Positions 8,801 to 16,774 of a DNA stretch of 32,913 nt are shown piece by piece. The notes beneath the pieces are model-generated. The model did not search any database and was not told the origin of the DNA. It saw nothing but the letters and a program-made list of their open reading frames with translations. Each line of letters begins with the position of its first letter. Position 1 is the first letter of the stretch. Both the position numbers and the translations under genes were made by a program. Origin of the DNA: Bradyrhizobium sp. CCH5-F6 (lineage in GTDB: Bacteria; Pseudomonadota; Alphaproteobacteria; Rhizobiales; Xanthobacteraceae); the NCBI RefSeq assembly GCF_001556045.1, contig NZ_LSIC01000026.1, positions 1-32,913 of the forward strand. Reading direction: 5' to 3'.

Positions 8801-9305
8801 GGATCAGCGCCGCCGCGAATGCCTGCTCGCTCTGATGCGCCAGCGTCGAGGACTGGCAGCCGTGGTCGTCGCCGGCAAGCGCAAGTACGCCGCCATTGAG
8901 CGAGGTGCCCGCTGCGTTGGCGTGCTTGAGCGCGTCGACCGAGCGGTCGACGCCGGGGCCCTTGCCGTACCAGATGCCGAACACGCCATCGACCTTGGCG
9001 CCGGGAAACAGGCCGACTTGCTGGCTGCCCCACACGGCGGTTGCCGCGAGGTCCTCGTTCAGGCCGGGGACGAAGGCGATGTCGTGCTGCTGGAGGTGCG
9101 ACTTCGCCCGCCACAACGCGTGGTCGTACATGCCGAGCGGGGAACCGCGATAGCCCGAGATGAAACCGCCGGTGTTGAGCCCCTGGAGCCGGTCGCGTTC
9201 GCGCTGCAGCATGGGCAGGCGGACCAGAGCCTGGGTGCCGGACAGGAAGATCCGCTTCGATTCGAGCCGGTATTTATCGTCCAGCTCGACCTGCATCAGC
9301 GTCAT
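5829..9305 (-). CDS. Indolepyruvate ferredoxin oxidoreductase family protein (fused subunits)
   Basis: This 1158-residue fusion combines the alpha and beta subunits of archaeal-type indolepyruvate:ferredoxin oxidoreductase. That thiamine-diphosphate enzyme decarboxylates aryl pyruvates from aromatic amino acids to acyl-CoA and passes electrons to ferredoxin. The first 600 or so residues hold the pyrimidine- and ThDP-binding domains (GYRGSPLG near 50, IGCHGMALSMP and GDGTYTHSG in the middle). Residues of about 635-683 form an Fe-S segment (CEGCGDC, then NC, CNKDFSCVEGFCPSF). A Rossmann-like gamma domain starts at VTGIGGTGVITIG, followed by the C-terminal domain seen in bacterial fused versions. 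Length fits the proteobacterial fused form. ATG 9305 has AGGA nine bases upstream. It is divergent from a hotdog protein. Confidence 0.93.
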   Translation of the reverse strand: MTLMQVELDDKYRLESKRIFLSGTQALVRLPMLQRERDRLQGLNTGGFISGYRGSPLGMYDHALWRAKSHLQQHDIAFVPGLNEDLAATAVWGSQQVGLFPGAKVDGVFGIWYGKGPGVDRSVDALKHANAAGTSLNGGVLALAGDDHGCQSSTLAHQSEQAFAAALIPVINPATLQDYLDLGLYGFALSRFSGCWVGFKAISETVESSASIYSDPERIQIRLPDDFEMPPGGLNIRWPDPPLEAEKRLFGPKMAAVQAFARANQLDRIVLDSRPARLGIVATGKAYLDLRQALADLGITDKDAQDLGLRIYKVALTWPLEESGAKRFAEGLQDVLVVEEKRGFIEDQLMRILYNIDASRRPTVTGKRDETGAPLLPSEGELTPTIVAGALVARLRKLGHRSPVLEQRLARLEAFDNPVTTSTQIKLARTPFFCSGCPHNTSTRVPEGSRAMAGIGCHGMALSMPTRRTDLISHMGAEGVNWIGQSPFTSETHIFQNLGDGTYTHSGLLALRAASAAGINITYKILYNDAVAMTGGQPAEGAFNVAQIAHQVWAEGVKRLAIVSDDPGKYPQGNYFPQGATIHHRRELDAVQRELRDIKGLTVIIYDQTCAAEKRRRRKRGLYPDPAKRAFINELVCEGCGDCSQASNCVSVQPLETEFGRKRQIDQSNCNKDFSCVEGFCPSFVTVHGGTLKRMKTSAVDSGQLFADLPLPPSRELDGPYNILVTGIGGTGVITIGALLGMAAHVDGRGCSALDFTGLSQKNGAVMSHVRIAPKPEDISAVRITTGGADVILGCDMIVSAGPTALSRAERGVTKAYINADLQPTASFVQNPDLDFEMGTMQTVLRDAIGDKNLDIIDATGIAAALMGDSIATNPFMLGFAFQKGAIPLSLEALLRAIEINGAAIEMNKLAFSWGRLAAHDMSRVRSVLQFKSRASAPAKSLDDIIATRAEFLTFYQDKAYADRYLAAIAKVRKAESAVSPASTELTEAVAKNLFKLMAYKDEYEVARLYTDGSFAKKVSEKFDGEFTLKYHLAPPIFAKRDKTTGRLQKQEFGGWMVHAFRVLAKLKFLRGSAFDPFGRTEERRTERKLIADYLGMIDQRIAGLKAEQIPLLARLARVPETIRGFGHVKEANIKLAAAETARLEAELENSRFAAAAE

Positions 9306-9469
9306 TTCGGATATCCTTGTGTCTCGGTCAGGCGTGAGGTTTGCGCTGCGGGAGGGAGTGCGGCGGCGCGACGCGGATTGCGACAGTCAAGAGGATGCGC
9401 CGGCGAAGTCAATATCGCTGGCCGCATCCGTGGCGCTCCTGCTAGTCATGGCTGCCTGTGGAGAGCACC

Positions 9470-10423
9470 ATGACAGCAAACGCATTCGACACCGATATCA
9501 CGGAAACGGCCGAGGCGCTGATCGGGCCGTGGCGGCAGCCGCGCCAGATGCTGCAAGCGCAAACCTACGACGCGCACGCCTCCATCCATGACGATGCCAC
9601 CGCCCAGAAGCTCGGCTTCAAGGGCGGCACCATCGAAGGGCCGACACATTTCAGCCAGTTCGCGCCGCTCGGCGAACGGCTATGGGGACGTGCCTGGTTC
9701 GAGACGGGCTGTCTTTCCGCGCACTATCGCAGCGTCTGCTACGAGGGCGAGGAGGTGCAGGCAATCTTGTCGAAGCCACTGCCCGGCACGAGCCAGTGCC
9801 AGATTCAGATGGTCAAGCGCGACGGCACCGAAGTGCTGCGCGGTACGGCCTCGGCCGGCGACGCGCCGGTTGCGACCGCACTCGAGACGCGCCTCGGCGA
9901 GCTCAAGCCGCTTACAGATCCCGTGATCCTGCGCGATGTGAAGGTGGCGCAGACCGGCAAGCGCCAGGCAGTGCGCATGGCATTCGATCAGAACATGGGC
10001 GACCTCTACCCGTTCTCGCTCAGACAGAAGCTCGCCGTCGTCACCGAGAACTCGTCCTACTATTCGAGCGCGGATAATCCGTGGGGCAGGCCCATCATCC
10101 CGATGGAGATGCTGAGCGTGCTGTTCCAGTATCGCTCCAAGGACGACCCGCTGCCGACCAAGGGCCCGGCCGTCGGCCTGTTCGCCGACCAGGAGATCCG
10201 GCTGATCAAGGGGCCGCTGTTCGTCGACGAAGAGTACGAAGTCGAGCGCGAGGTGGTCGCGTTGTCCGGCAGCCGTCGCACCGAAAGCGCCTGGGTGAAG
10301 ACGCGCGTGTTCGACAAGACGGGCGCGATGGTCGCGACCATGCTGCTGAACATGGCGACGCTGAAGGATTCATATGCGCCGTACGAGGAAGAGCATCGGC
10401 GGCTGTATGGAGCGGGGCGGTAG
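9470..10423 (+). CDS. Double-hotdog (MaoC-like) domain protein, function unknown
   Basis: The protein has 317 residues from ATG 9470; an in-frame GTG at 9458 would add four residues. I prefer 9470 because GGAGAG at 9460-9465 precedes it. The N-terminal half has a MaoC/hotdog-like stretch, LGFKGGTIEGPTHFSQ (about 46-61), and the second half reads as another hotdog unit (about 170-300, with GRPIIPMEML). Hotdog folds of this type act as hydratases or dehydratases on CoA thioesters, but the catalytic Asp/His pair cannot be assigned with certainty. Its divergence from the indolepyruvate oxidoreductase gene, which makes acyl-CoA, fits a CoA-thioester role but does not prove it. Confidence 0.75.
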   Translation: MTANAFDTDITETAEALIGPWRQPRQMLQAQTYDAHASIHDDATAQKLGFKGGTIEGPTHFSQFAPLGERLWGRAWFETGCLSAHYRSVCYEGEEVQAILSKPLPGTSQCQIQMVKRDGTEVLRGTASAGDAPVATALETRLGELKPLTDPVILRDVKVAQTGKRQAVRMAFDQNMGDLYPFSLRQKLAVVTENSSYYSSADNPWGRPIIPMEMLSVLFQYRSKDDPLPTKGPAVGLFADQEIRLIKGPLFVDEEYEVEREVVALSGSRRTESAWVKTRVFDKTGAMVATMLLNMATLKDSYAPYEEEHRRLYGAGR

Positions 10424-10690
10424 GCGCCACTTCTGTCATTCCGGGGCGCGCATGGCGCGAGCCCGGAATCCATTTCACCTCGCGTGCTGCCGCCCCATGG
10501 ATTCCGGGCTCGACGCTTCGCGCCGCCCCGGAACGACCGAGAAGAGAGCGTCACGGCCAGCTCATGCTTTAAGCAATTGCACGTCCCGAAACCGTCGCAC
10601 AGGGAATAAGCAGCCGCCGCCGCTGATCGTAACCTTCTGACTACACAACGAATTTCCTCGCAACCGGCGCTTCCCCGCAATTGTACACAA
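10424..10690. other. Intergenic region upstream of the hydrolase-permease operon
   Basis: The region holds a family C palindromic repeat at 10435-10537. About 140 bases of non-coding DNA then lead into the sigma-54 promoter and inverted repeat at 10680-10706. I looked for NtrC-type dyads (GCAC...GTGC) between 10540 and 10680 and found none that is convincing. No open frame here looks like a gene. Confidence 0.6.
10435..10537. repeat. Palindromic repeat, family C
   Basis: GTCATTCCGGGGCG at the left pairs with CGCCCCGGAACGAC at the right. Inner arms GAGCCCGGAATCCAT and ATGGATTCCGGGCTC are perfect. This is the well-known intergenic palindrome of Bradyrhizobium-type genomes. It follows the stop codon of the hotdog gene by a few bases and may end or stabilise that transcript. 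Confidence 0.85.
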
Positions 10691-10691
10691 T
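10680..10691. promoter_or_regulatory. Candidate operator overlapping the sigma-54 -24 box
   Basis: ATTGT-AC-ACAAT is a perfect 5-base inverted repeat with a 2-base spacer. Its last base is the first T of the -24 TGGCACG box. It resembles GntR-family operators of the TTGTatACAA type. A bound protein here would block sigma-54 polymerase. The regulator is unknown; the nearby AraC-type regulator would be expected to use a different kind of site. Confidence 0.4.
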
Positions 10692-10706
10692 GGCACGGCG
10701 CTTGCA
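10691..10706 (+). promoter_or_regulatory. Sigma-54 (RpoN) promoter, -24/-12
   Basis: TGGCACG-GCGC-TTGCA is a perfect match to the sigma-54 consensus TGGCACG-N4-TTGCA. The GG (10692-10693) and GC (10704-10705) doublets are exactly ten bases apart. Transcription would start near 10716, about 29 bases before the hydrolase start codon. Sigma-54 dependence implies an enhancer-binding activator, most plausibly of the nitrogen-control NtrC type given the genes downstream (inference). Confidence 0.85.
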
Positions 10707-10744
10707 GAACTCCAGGTCAAGAGAGTTCTCGCGGGGCCTGCGTC

Positions 10745-11443
10745 ATGTTGAACTCAGCCAAGCCGATAAAGGGTGTCGTCGGCGCCGAGCCGGAGCCGGT
10801 CACGCTCGACTGGTCCGCCACCGCGCTTCTCATCATCGACATGCAGCGCGACTTCATGGAGCCCGGCGGCTTCGGCGAAACGCTCGGCAACGACGTCAGC
10901 CAGCTCGCGCGTGCGGTGAAGCCGATCGGCGCGGTGCTGGCGGCGGCGCGCGAGAGCGGCATGCTGGTCATCCACACCCGCGAGGGACATCTGCCCGATC
11001 TCTCCGACGCGCCGCCGGCGAAGGTCGAACGCGGTGCGCCGAGCCTTCGCATCGGCGATCCCGGTCCGATGGGGCGCATTCTCATCCGCGGTGAGGCTGG
11101 CCACGACATCATTGCCGAGCTCTATCCGCTCGACAGCGAAATCGTGATCGACAAGCCCGGCAAGGGCGCCTTCTACGCCACCGAGCTCGGCGACGTGCTG
11201 GAGAAATACGGCATCGAGAATCTTCTGGTGTGCGGGGTGACCACGGAGGTGTGCGTCAACACCACGGTGCGCGAGGCCAATGACCGCGGCTATCGCTGCG
11301 TCGTCATCTCCGACGGCTGCGCGTCCTACTTTCCCGAGTTTCACGAGATGGGCCTGAAGATGATCAAGGCCCAGGGCGGCATCTTCGGCTGGGTCACCGA
11401 CTCCGCCGCAGTCCTGGAGGCGATGAGGATTTCGACCACATAG
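10745..11443 (+). CDS. Isochorismatase-family cysteine hydrolase, biuret-hydrolase-like
   Basis: The 232-residue amidohydrolase has the isochorismatase-like fold. The Cys-Asp-Lys triad is readable as Asp32 ([10 protein letters not shown]), Lys140 (IDKPGKGAF) and Cys170 ([11 protein letters not shown]). Several stretches match what I recall of Rhizobium biuret hydrolase (BiuH): [32 protein letters not shown] and QGGIFG, the last holding a substrate-contacting Gln in that family. Biuret hydrolase cleaves biuret to allophanate and ammonia; other ureide-like amides are possible substrates. The gene sits behind a consensus sigma-54 promoter and four bases before a permease gene, which fits uptake and use of a nitrogen-rich amide. 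The ribosome-binding site before ATG 10745 is weak. Confidence 0.85.
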   Translation: MLNSAKPIKGVVGAEPEPVTLDWSATALLIIDMQRDFMEPGGFGETLGNDVSQLARAVKPIGAVLAAARESGMLVIHTREGHLPDLSDAPPAKVERGAPSLRIGDPGPMGRILIRGEAGHDIIAELYPLDSEIVIDKPGKGAFYATELGDVLEKYGIENLLVCGVTTEVCVNTTVREANDRGYRCVVISDGCASYFPEFHEMGLKMIKAQGGIFGWVTDSAAVLEAMRISTT

Positions 11444-11447
11444 GGGT

Positions 11448-13118
11448 ATGACCATGAGCACATTGACGGGGACGGCCGGCAAATCTGAAATCGACAAGTC
11501 CGGGTTCAAGCCGGCACTATGGACATCGGGCGACTGGAACGCGCTGTTCGGCTTCGGCACCAACATCCTCGTCAACATGCTGGTGCTCACGGGCCTCTTG
11601 CGCTTCGTGCTGAAGATGCCTGATAGCCTCGTGTTCGGCCGCATCCTGCCCGCCCTTGGGCTGATGATGTGCCTGTCCACTTTCTACTATGCGTACCTCG
11701 CGTACCGCCTGGCGCAGAAGACCGGCCGCAACGACGTCTGCGCGCTGCCCTCCGGCGTCAGCGTGCCGCACATGTTCATCGTCACCTTCGTGATCATGCT
11801 GCCGATCACGATCAAGACCGGCGACCCGCTCAAGGGCTGGTCGGCGGGCCTCGTCTGGGTGTTCTTCCAGAGTTTCATTCTCATGATCGGCGGCTTCATT
11901 GCGCCGTTCATCCGCAGGATCACGCCGCGCGCGGCGCTGCTCGGCACGCTCGCCGGCGTCTCCGTCACCTTCATCTCGATGCGGCCGGCGCTCGAAATGT
12001 ACATGACGCCGCAGATTGGTCTGGTCTGCTTCGCCATCATCCTGGTGAGCTGGTTCGGCGGTGTGAAGTATTGGCGCGGCATTCCCGCCGGTCTCGTCGC
12101 CATTGCCGTCGGCATGATCATCGCCTGGGGCTCGAACCTGTTCGGGCTCGGCCTCGGCGGCCTGAGCATCGCGGGCGTCGGTGCTGCCTTCGCCAATTTC
12201 GGCTTCTCGGTGCCGATCCCGGCAATAGGCTACGTCTTCTCCGGATTCGAATTCCTCGGCATCATCCTCGTCACCGCCATTCCGTTCGGCATCTACGACC
12301 TCGTCGAAGCCATGGACAATGTCGAGAGCGCGGAGGCTGCCGGCGACGAATATCCGACCACGCGCGTGCTCACCGCTGACGGCGTCGTCAGCCTGATCGG
12401 ATGCCTGATGGGCAATCCATTCATCAACGCCGTCTATATCGGCCACCCCGGCTGGAAGGCGATGGGCGGCCGGATCGGTTACTCGGCGGCGACCGGCATC
12501 ATGGTGGTGCTGCTGTCCTGGTTCGGCATCATCTCGGTGCTGCTGGCGCTCGTGCCCGTCGTCGCGATCTCGCCGATCCTGCTCTACATCGGCATGCTGA
12601 TCGGTGCGCAGGCGTTCCAGACCACGCCGGTCAAGCACGCGCCCGCGATCGTGCTGGCGCTGACCCCGCATCTGGCCGCCTGGGCCAAGCTCCAGATCGA
12701 CACGATGCTCGGCTCGACCATGAACGCGGCGACAACCATCGGCGGCTTGGCGGCCGACAAAGCCGACGCAGTCAAGGCCGCCGCGATCGCCGCGCTGCCG
12801 CAGCAGGGCGTATTCTATCACGGCCTGGAGGTGATGGGCGGCGGCTCCATCCTCGGCGGGCTCATTCTCGGCGCGATCGGCGTCTTCGTCATCGAGCGGG
12901 ATTTCGAGAAGGCGTCCGCCTTTGCGCTGGTCGGGGCGGTGCTGACTTATTTCGGCTTCATGCATGGCGAGGCCGTGGGCATCGGCGGCGGCTTCGGCGT
13001 GACGCCCGCCGTGGCGCTCGCTTATGCGGTGATGGCGGCCGGGCTGTTTGCCGTCAGCCGGCGCAGCACCGAGCATTACATGCCGCATGCCGGGATCTCG
13101 GCGGCTCCGGCGGAGTGA
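11448..13118 (+). CDS. NCS2-like (xanthine/uracil-type) permease
   Basis: This 556-residue polytopic inner-membrane protein has roughly a dozen or more hydrophobic helices and a short polar N-terminus. The sequence recalls nucleobase transporters of the NCS2/AzgA type: ALPSGVSVPHMFIV near residue 100, an acidic DLVEAMDNVESAEAAGDEYPT segment near 285, and GCLMGNPFINAVYIGHPGWKAMGGRIGYSAATGI near 325. It starts four bases after the hydrolase stop codon; a second Met two codons later (11454) is also possible. Tight coupling to the biuret-type hydrolase suggests that it imports the hydrolase's substrate, perhaps a ureide or a heterocycle breakdown product (inference). Confidence 0.85.
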   Translation: MTMSTLTGTAGKSEIDKSGFKPALWTSGDWNALFGFGTNILVNMLVLTGLLRFVLKMPDSLVFGRILPALGLMMCLSTFYYAYLAYRLAQKTGRNDVCALPSGVSVPHMFIVTFVIMLPITIKTGDPLKGWSAGLVWVFFQSFILMIGGFIAPFIRRITPRAALLGTLAGVSVTFISMRPALEMYMTPQIGLVCFAIILVSWFGGVKYWRGIPAGLVAIAVGMIIAWGSNLFGLGLGGLSIAGVGAAFANFGFSVPIPAIGYVFSGFEFLGIILVTAIPFGIYDLVEAMDNVESAEAAGDEYPTTRVLTADGVVSLIGCLMGNPFINAVYIGHPGWKAMGGRIGYSAATGIMVVLLSWFGIISVLLALVPVVAISPILLYIGMLIGAQAFQTTPVKHAPAIVLALTPHLAAWAKLQIDTMLGSTMNAATTIGGLAADKADAVKAAAIAALPQQGVFYHGLEVMGGGSILGGLILGAIGVFVIERDFEKASAFALVGAVLTYFGFMHGEAVGIGGGFGVTPAVALAYAVMAAGLFAVSRRSTEHYMPHAGISAAPAE

Positions 13119-13171
13119 CTTGCCGGTGGCCGTGTGGCGCATTGCGGCCCGGCCACATCGATGCCCTGATC

Positions 13172-14191
13172 TCAGTCGAGCGTCCTGATCCACTCGCGAA
13201 ACAATTCCGGATCCGGGCGCTCGCTCATGTCCCTCATGTCCCGCAGCCGATCCTCGCCCTTGCGGGCGGTGCGCGGTGAGTAGCCGAACCGGTCCTTGAA
13301 GCTGCGGCTGAAATGCGCCTGGCTGGTGAAGCCGAACGCGGCCGCGATCTCGGCATTCCAGCGATCCTCCTCGCTGTTCTCGAACAGCACGTGAATCGCT
13401 TCCAGACGTCGCGCACGAATATAGTCCGCAATACCCGAGAGCGGCGCGAACACGCGATAGAGCGCCGAGCGGGACACGCCGACGGCGCGGCAGATCGTGG
13501 CGACGGACAGATCCGGCCGTTGCAGGTTCTGGTCGATGAAGCGGCTCGCGCGATGAAGAATCTCGATATCGCGCCGGGCCAGGTCCTGCGCGCGCGATCG
13601 CTCCGCCGTGGCGAAGCAGCCGCGCAGCAGGCCGAGGGTCGCTTGCACCGCTTCGGGTACTTCGACTTCCTCCATCGATGGAAGCCGTCGCCGCAACCAG
13701 CTCATATGGTCGGCCAGAACGCGCCCGGTCGCGCCGTCGAGCACGAGGCCGTGCAGGTCGAGACCCGCGGGCGCGGCACAGGTGACGGCATCGCGCAGGA
13801 CATCGAGGCTGATCGTATCGGTCGCGGTCGCGGTGCCGTCGAAGGAGCGCGTCAGGTCGAGGACGAGCACCTGGCCCGGGCCCGCCGAGATCGGCGCGCC
13901 GTCGACCTCGCCGCTCCAGGCGCCCTGCCTGAGCAGGAGCAGTGCAAACGAGTTGCGTGCGTCGGCGCTCGCCATCGCGGCGGTTCGCGTGAAGCGCACC
14001 GGGCCCATCCGAGTGGCCGAGGCAACCAGCCCGCCGAGCAGCCAGGCCTCGGCCCGGACGTTGAAGGCGTCCAACGTCGTATCCTCGGGAAGTGTCACGT
14101 CGTAGTGCGGCAGAATGGCGCAATAGCGCGCGAAGCGTTCGGTCGGCGAAAGCTCAGCGCCGTCGAACAGGAGGTGTGGAATTTTTGTCAC
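13172..14191 (-). CDS. AraC/XylS family transcriptional regulator
   Basis: The protein has 339 residues. The N-terminal 180 or so residues form a cupin-like ligand-binding domain (AraC_binding_2 style: SFALLLLRQGAW, AGPGQVLVLDLTR). The C-terminal 110 residues hold two helix-turn-helix motifs, including LSVATICRAVGVSRSALYRVF and the signature IAAAFGFTSQAHFSRSFKDRFGYSPR. The start is a GTG at 14191, with GAGG about 10 bases upstream. It is convergent with the permease gene and divergent from the adhesin gene. It could control either, since AraC-type regulators often act on neighbours. It is not an enhancer-binding protein and so cannot itself activate the sigma-54 promoter. Confidence 0.92.
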   Translation of the reverse strand: MTKIPHLLFDGAELSPTERFARYCAILPHYDVTLPEDTTLDAFNVRAEAWLLGGLVASATRMGPVRFTRTAAMASADARNSFALLLLRQGAWSGEVDGAPISAGPGQVLVLDLTRSFDGTATATDTISLDVLRDAVTCAAPAGLDLHGLVLDGATGRVLADHMSWLRRRLPSMEEVEVPEAVQATLGLLRGCFATAERSRAQDLARRDIEILHRASRFIDQNLQRPDLSVATICRAVGVSRSALYRVFAPLSGIADYIRARRLEAIHVLFENSEEDRWNAEIAAAFGFTSQAHFSRSFKDRFGYSPRTARKGEDRLRDMRDMSERPDPELFREWIRTLD

Positions 14192-14355
14192 GCCGGAGGG
14201 CCTCTTTCACCTGAGGTCTGCACTTTGGGACGAACAGGCAAGTTTCTCGCCGGTCGATCCGCAGTCATCTGCAACGGATACCCGTATCATTGCGGGCAGG
14301 CCAGACGGGTGTCGTTGCCGGCCCACCACAATTGGGACTGACGTTAGGTTGAGCG

Positions 14356-15918
14356 ATGAATGAGCGAGGCGCATTGAGGCCGGAAGGGAGACTCGAAGAA
14401 CGCGACGCAGCCATAAGAGGCGCGCGACGGAGGTGGTCGACCATTGGCAGTTTCGTTGCGTTGACGCTCGCGCTTGGGGGGGCGTTCGCGCAAGCACAAA
14501 CCTACACGGTGCTTCCGGCAGTTGCGTGCGTCAATGCCAGCAACAGCACCGAAGGTGCAGTCGCCCTTCCCAATCAATCGAGCGTTGCGTGTGGCGCCAG
14601 TGCAAACGCCAATACGAACGCCTCCGCCTTCGGCGCGTTGAGTGTTGCCGGATCGGCGGGCTCGGCTTTCGGAAGCCAAAGCTCGGCCGGGGGCGGGCTC
14701 AGCACGGCGGCTGGCTTCGCCAGCAATGCAAGTGGCTCCTGGAGTACGGCCGTTGGCGCATCGAGCCGGTCTCCTGGGGCCAACTCTTCGGCTTTCGGAT
14801 ATCAGAGCGCCGCGCTGGGGTTCTCTAGCGTAGCAGTCGGCTATCAGGCCGAGTCTGGCGGCGGATACAGCACAGCGATAGGTACCGCCAGTTTGGCAAA
14901 TGCGGACTACGGCGTGGCAGTTGGATACAGCGTAAACGTCTATGCGACGGGAACGAATAGCACCGCTGTCGGCTCCAATATCGCTGTGGACGGCTCGAAC
15001 AGCACGGCCATCGGAGCCGGCAATTCCGTCACCGGCAGCAACAGCGGCGCGTTCGGCACCGGACAGACGGTCCGCGGCAACGGCAGCTTTGCGATCGGCG
15101 ATCCCAACACCCTCAACGGCAACGGCAGCTTCGTGCTGGGCGACAACAACACGATCAACGGCGCCAACGTGGCTGGCCGCGGCGACAACATCAACGTAGT
15201 CGGCTCCAACAATATCGTCGCGGGGACCGCGAGTGCGGCAGGTTCCTCGGTGCTCGGGTCCGGCAACACCGTGAACGCGAGTAATGCGCTGGTGGTGGCC
15301 AATACCGCAACAGTCACCGGCGCCGGCGGAATTGCGATCGGCAATACCGTGTCGGTGGCGGGGGCGAATGGCATTGCGATAGGCAACAACAGCAGCGCGG
15401 GCTTCAGCAGTTCAGCTGCGTTCGGCAGCGGCGCGACGGCAACGCGTGCCGATCAGCAGGTGTTCGGTACCGCGAGCAACACCTACACCATGTCCGGCAT
15501 CACCTCTGCCGCGAGCAAGGCGGCCCAGAGCGGGGCGACGCAGATCGTGACCTCCGACGGGGCCGGCAATCTCGCCACCACGACGCTCGCGGGTCTCGGG
15601 CTCGCGTCGAGCGGCGATCTCGCCGCCATCAACGGCCGCCTTGCCGGGCTGAGCAGCCGCCTCGACGATCTCAGCGCGCGCACCGGGAAGGCGACGAGTG
15701 GCGTCGCCATGGCGTTCGCGATGGCGGGGGTGCCGACGCTACTGCCGCACGAGAAGGTCGCCGTGACGATGAACTACGGGACCTTCGAGCGCGCCAATGG
15801 CCTCGCGTTCAACGCCGCCATACGTGTCAACCATGCCGTCCAGCTCAATGGCGGCATCGCATACGGCCCCGACGAGAAGATCGCGGGCGGACGCGTCGGC
15901 CTCCGCGTCGGCTGGTGA
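14356..15918 (+). CDS. Trimeric autotransporter adhesin (YadA-like)
   Basis: The protein has 520 residues. An extended signal peptide (basic region to about residue 27, hydrophobic core 30-45, ending AQAQ) is followed by a long passenger of YadA/Hia head-type repeats. These are short units with the S-A-x-G-x-x-x-x-A pattern (SSAFGYQS, SSVAVGYQA, STAIGTAS, STAVGSNI, STAIGAGN), running from about 60 to 370. A short coiled coil (about 420-447, INGRLAGLSSRLDDLSARTG) leads into the C-terminal YadA anchor of about 70 residues. Three copies of the anchor form a 12-stranded outer-membrane barrel. It ends in Trp, as expected for barrel recognition by the assembly machinery. The likely role is attachment to surfaces, hosts or other cells. 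Confidence 0.92.
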   Translation: MNERGALRPEGRLEERDAAIRGARRRWSTIGSFVALTLALGGAFAQAQTYTVLPAVACVNASNSTEGAVALPNQSSVACGASANANTNASAFGALSVAGSAGSAFGSQSSAGGGLSTAAGFASNASGSWSTAVGASSRSPGANSSAFGYQSAALGFSSVAVGYQAESGGGYSTAIGTASLANADYGVAVGYSVNVYATGTNSTAVGSNIAVDGSNSTAIGAGNSVTGSNSGAFGTGQTVRGNGSFAIGDPNTLNGNGSFVLGDNNTINGANVAGRGDNINVVGSNNIVAGTASAAGSSVLGSGNTVNASNALVVANTATVTGAGGIAIGNTVSVAGANGIAIGNNSSAGFSSSAAFGSGATATRADQQVFGTASNTYTMSGITSAASKAAQSGATQIVTSDGAGNLATTTLAGLGLASSGDLAAINGRLAGLSSRLDDLSARTGKATSGVAMAFAMAGVPTLLPHEKVAVTMNYGTFERANGLAFNAAIRVNHAVQLNGGIAYGPDEKIAGGRVGLRVGW

Positions 15919-15994
15919 TCGGCCATCGACTGCGCCTCAGCCGCCCTTGACCAATCTGTCGTGAGCCCGGCGACTGACGCCGCATCGGCTTCCT

Positions 15995-16774
15995 TCAGGG
16001 GCGGACGGCCGGCGTCTCCATCGGCAGGCCACGTGCCCGCGACATCAGATAGAGCTCGAGTGCGACCAGCTCGGGCGAGCCGTAGTCATAGGCCTGGGCG
16101 CGGACCCCGGTCATGCAGCTGCGCAGCCGCCGCTCGAGCGATCCCAGAGTCTGCCACTCCAGCCGATAGAGCGGATAGCCGGTCGGCTGTCCTTGCGTGA
16201 TCGGTGCGCCAGCGAGGCGCTTGTCGAAATGGTCGTCGTGGCAGTTGGTGCAAGCGAGATTGAGCTGGCCCTCGCGCTGCATGAAGAGCGCGCGGCCCTG
16301 CTCGACAAACGGCTGGGCTTGCGGATCGTCACCGGCCGTGATCGGGGTGCCGCGCGCCTGATGGGCGACGAAGGCGGACAACGCGAGCAGATCACGGCTC
16401 TCATAGGGCAGCGGCGTCGCCTGCTGATGATTGGCGCGGCAGAGATTGATCCGCTGATCGAGCGTGACGGGACGGCCGAGTGCCGTGTCGAAGGCGGGGT
16501 AGCGCGCCGCGACGCCTTTCATGCTGCTGCGCGCATCGCCATGACAATCCGCGCAGGCCCTGTTGGCGCTGCCGGTCTTCTTCGCCCAGAGCGCTTCGCC
16601 GTCGAGCACGAACAGCATGCCGGGATTGGTGGTGTCGTCGTCCTGCATGGCGCGTGTGTCCGGGCCCATGAAGGCATAGCCGGAGCGGCGTGCATCGGGC
16701 GGGATTTCACCGGCGAGCAGGGCAGGGGCTGCGGCGAACAAGGTTGCCACCGCTATCGCGCGCCAGGAGATCAT
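15995..16774 (-). CDS. soxA: Sulfur oxidation c-type cytochrome SoxA
   Basis: The 259-residue periplasmic dihaem cytochrome is the catalytic half of SoxAX, which conjugates thiosulfate to the SoxY carrier cysteine. It has a signal peptide at 1-22, haem motifs CADCH (74-78) and CTNCH (175-179), a conserved Cys112 in INLCRANHQQ, and Cys220 in RSCMTGVRA, the family's active-site cysteine that ligates haem as a persulfide. I chose ATG 16774 because it overlaps the soxZ stop codon as ATGA and begins directly at the signal peptide. An upstream in-frame ATG at 16828 would prepend 18 polar residues and lie inside soxZ. It is the last gene of the soxXYZA run and is convergent with the adhesin gene. 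Confidence 0.95.
   Translation of the reverse strand: MISWRAIAVATLFAAAPALLAGEIPPDARRSGYAFMGPDTRAMQDDDTTNPGMLFVLDGEALWAKKTGSANRACADCHGDARSSMKGVAARYPAFDTALGRPVTLDQRINLCRANHQQATPLPYESRDLLALSAFVAHQARGTPITAGDDPQAQPFVEQGRALFMQREGQLNLACTNCHDDHFDKRLAGAPITQGQPTGYPLYRLEWQTLGSLERRLRSCMTGVRAQAYDYGSPELVALELYLMSRARGLPMETPAVRP

Noticed and set aside
10540..10680. NtrC enhancer site upstream of the sigma-54 promoter
   Set aside because: TTGCACGT and GTCGCACA occur, but they do not form the required GCAC...GTGC dyad.
11517..14123. Minus-strand open frame of 868 codons
   Set aside because: It is antisense to the permease and shifted within the AraC gene; shadow coding.
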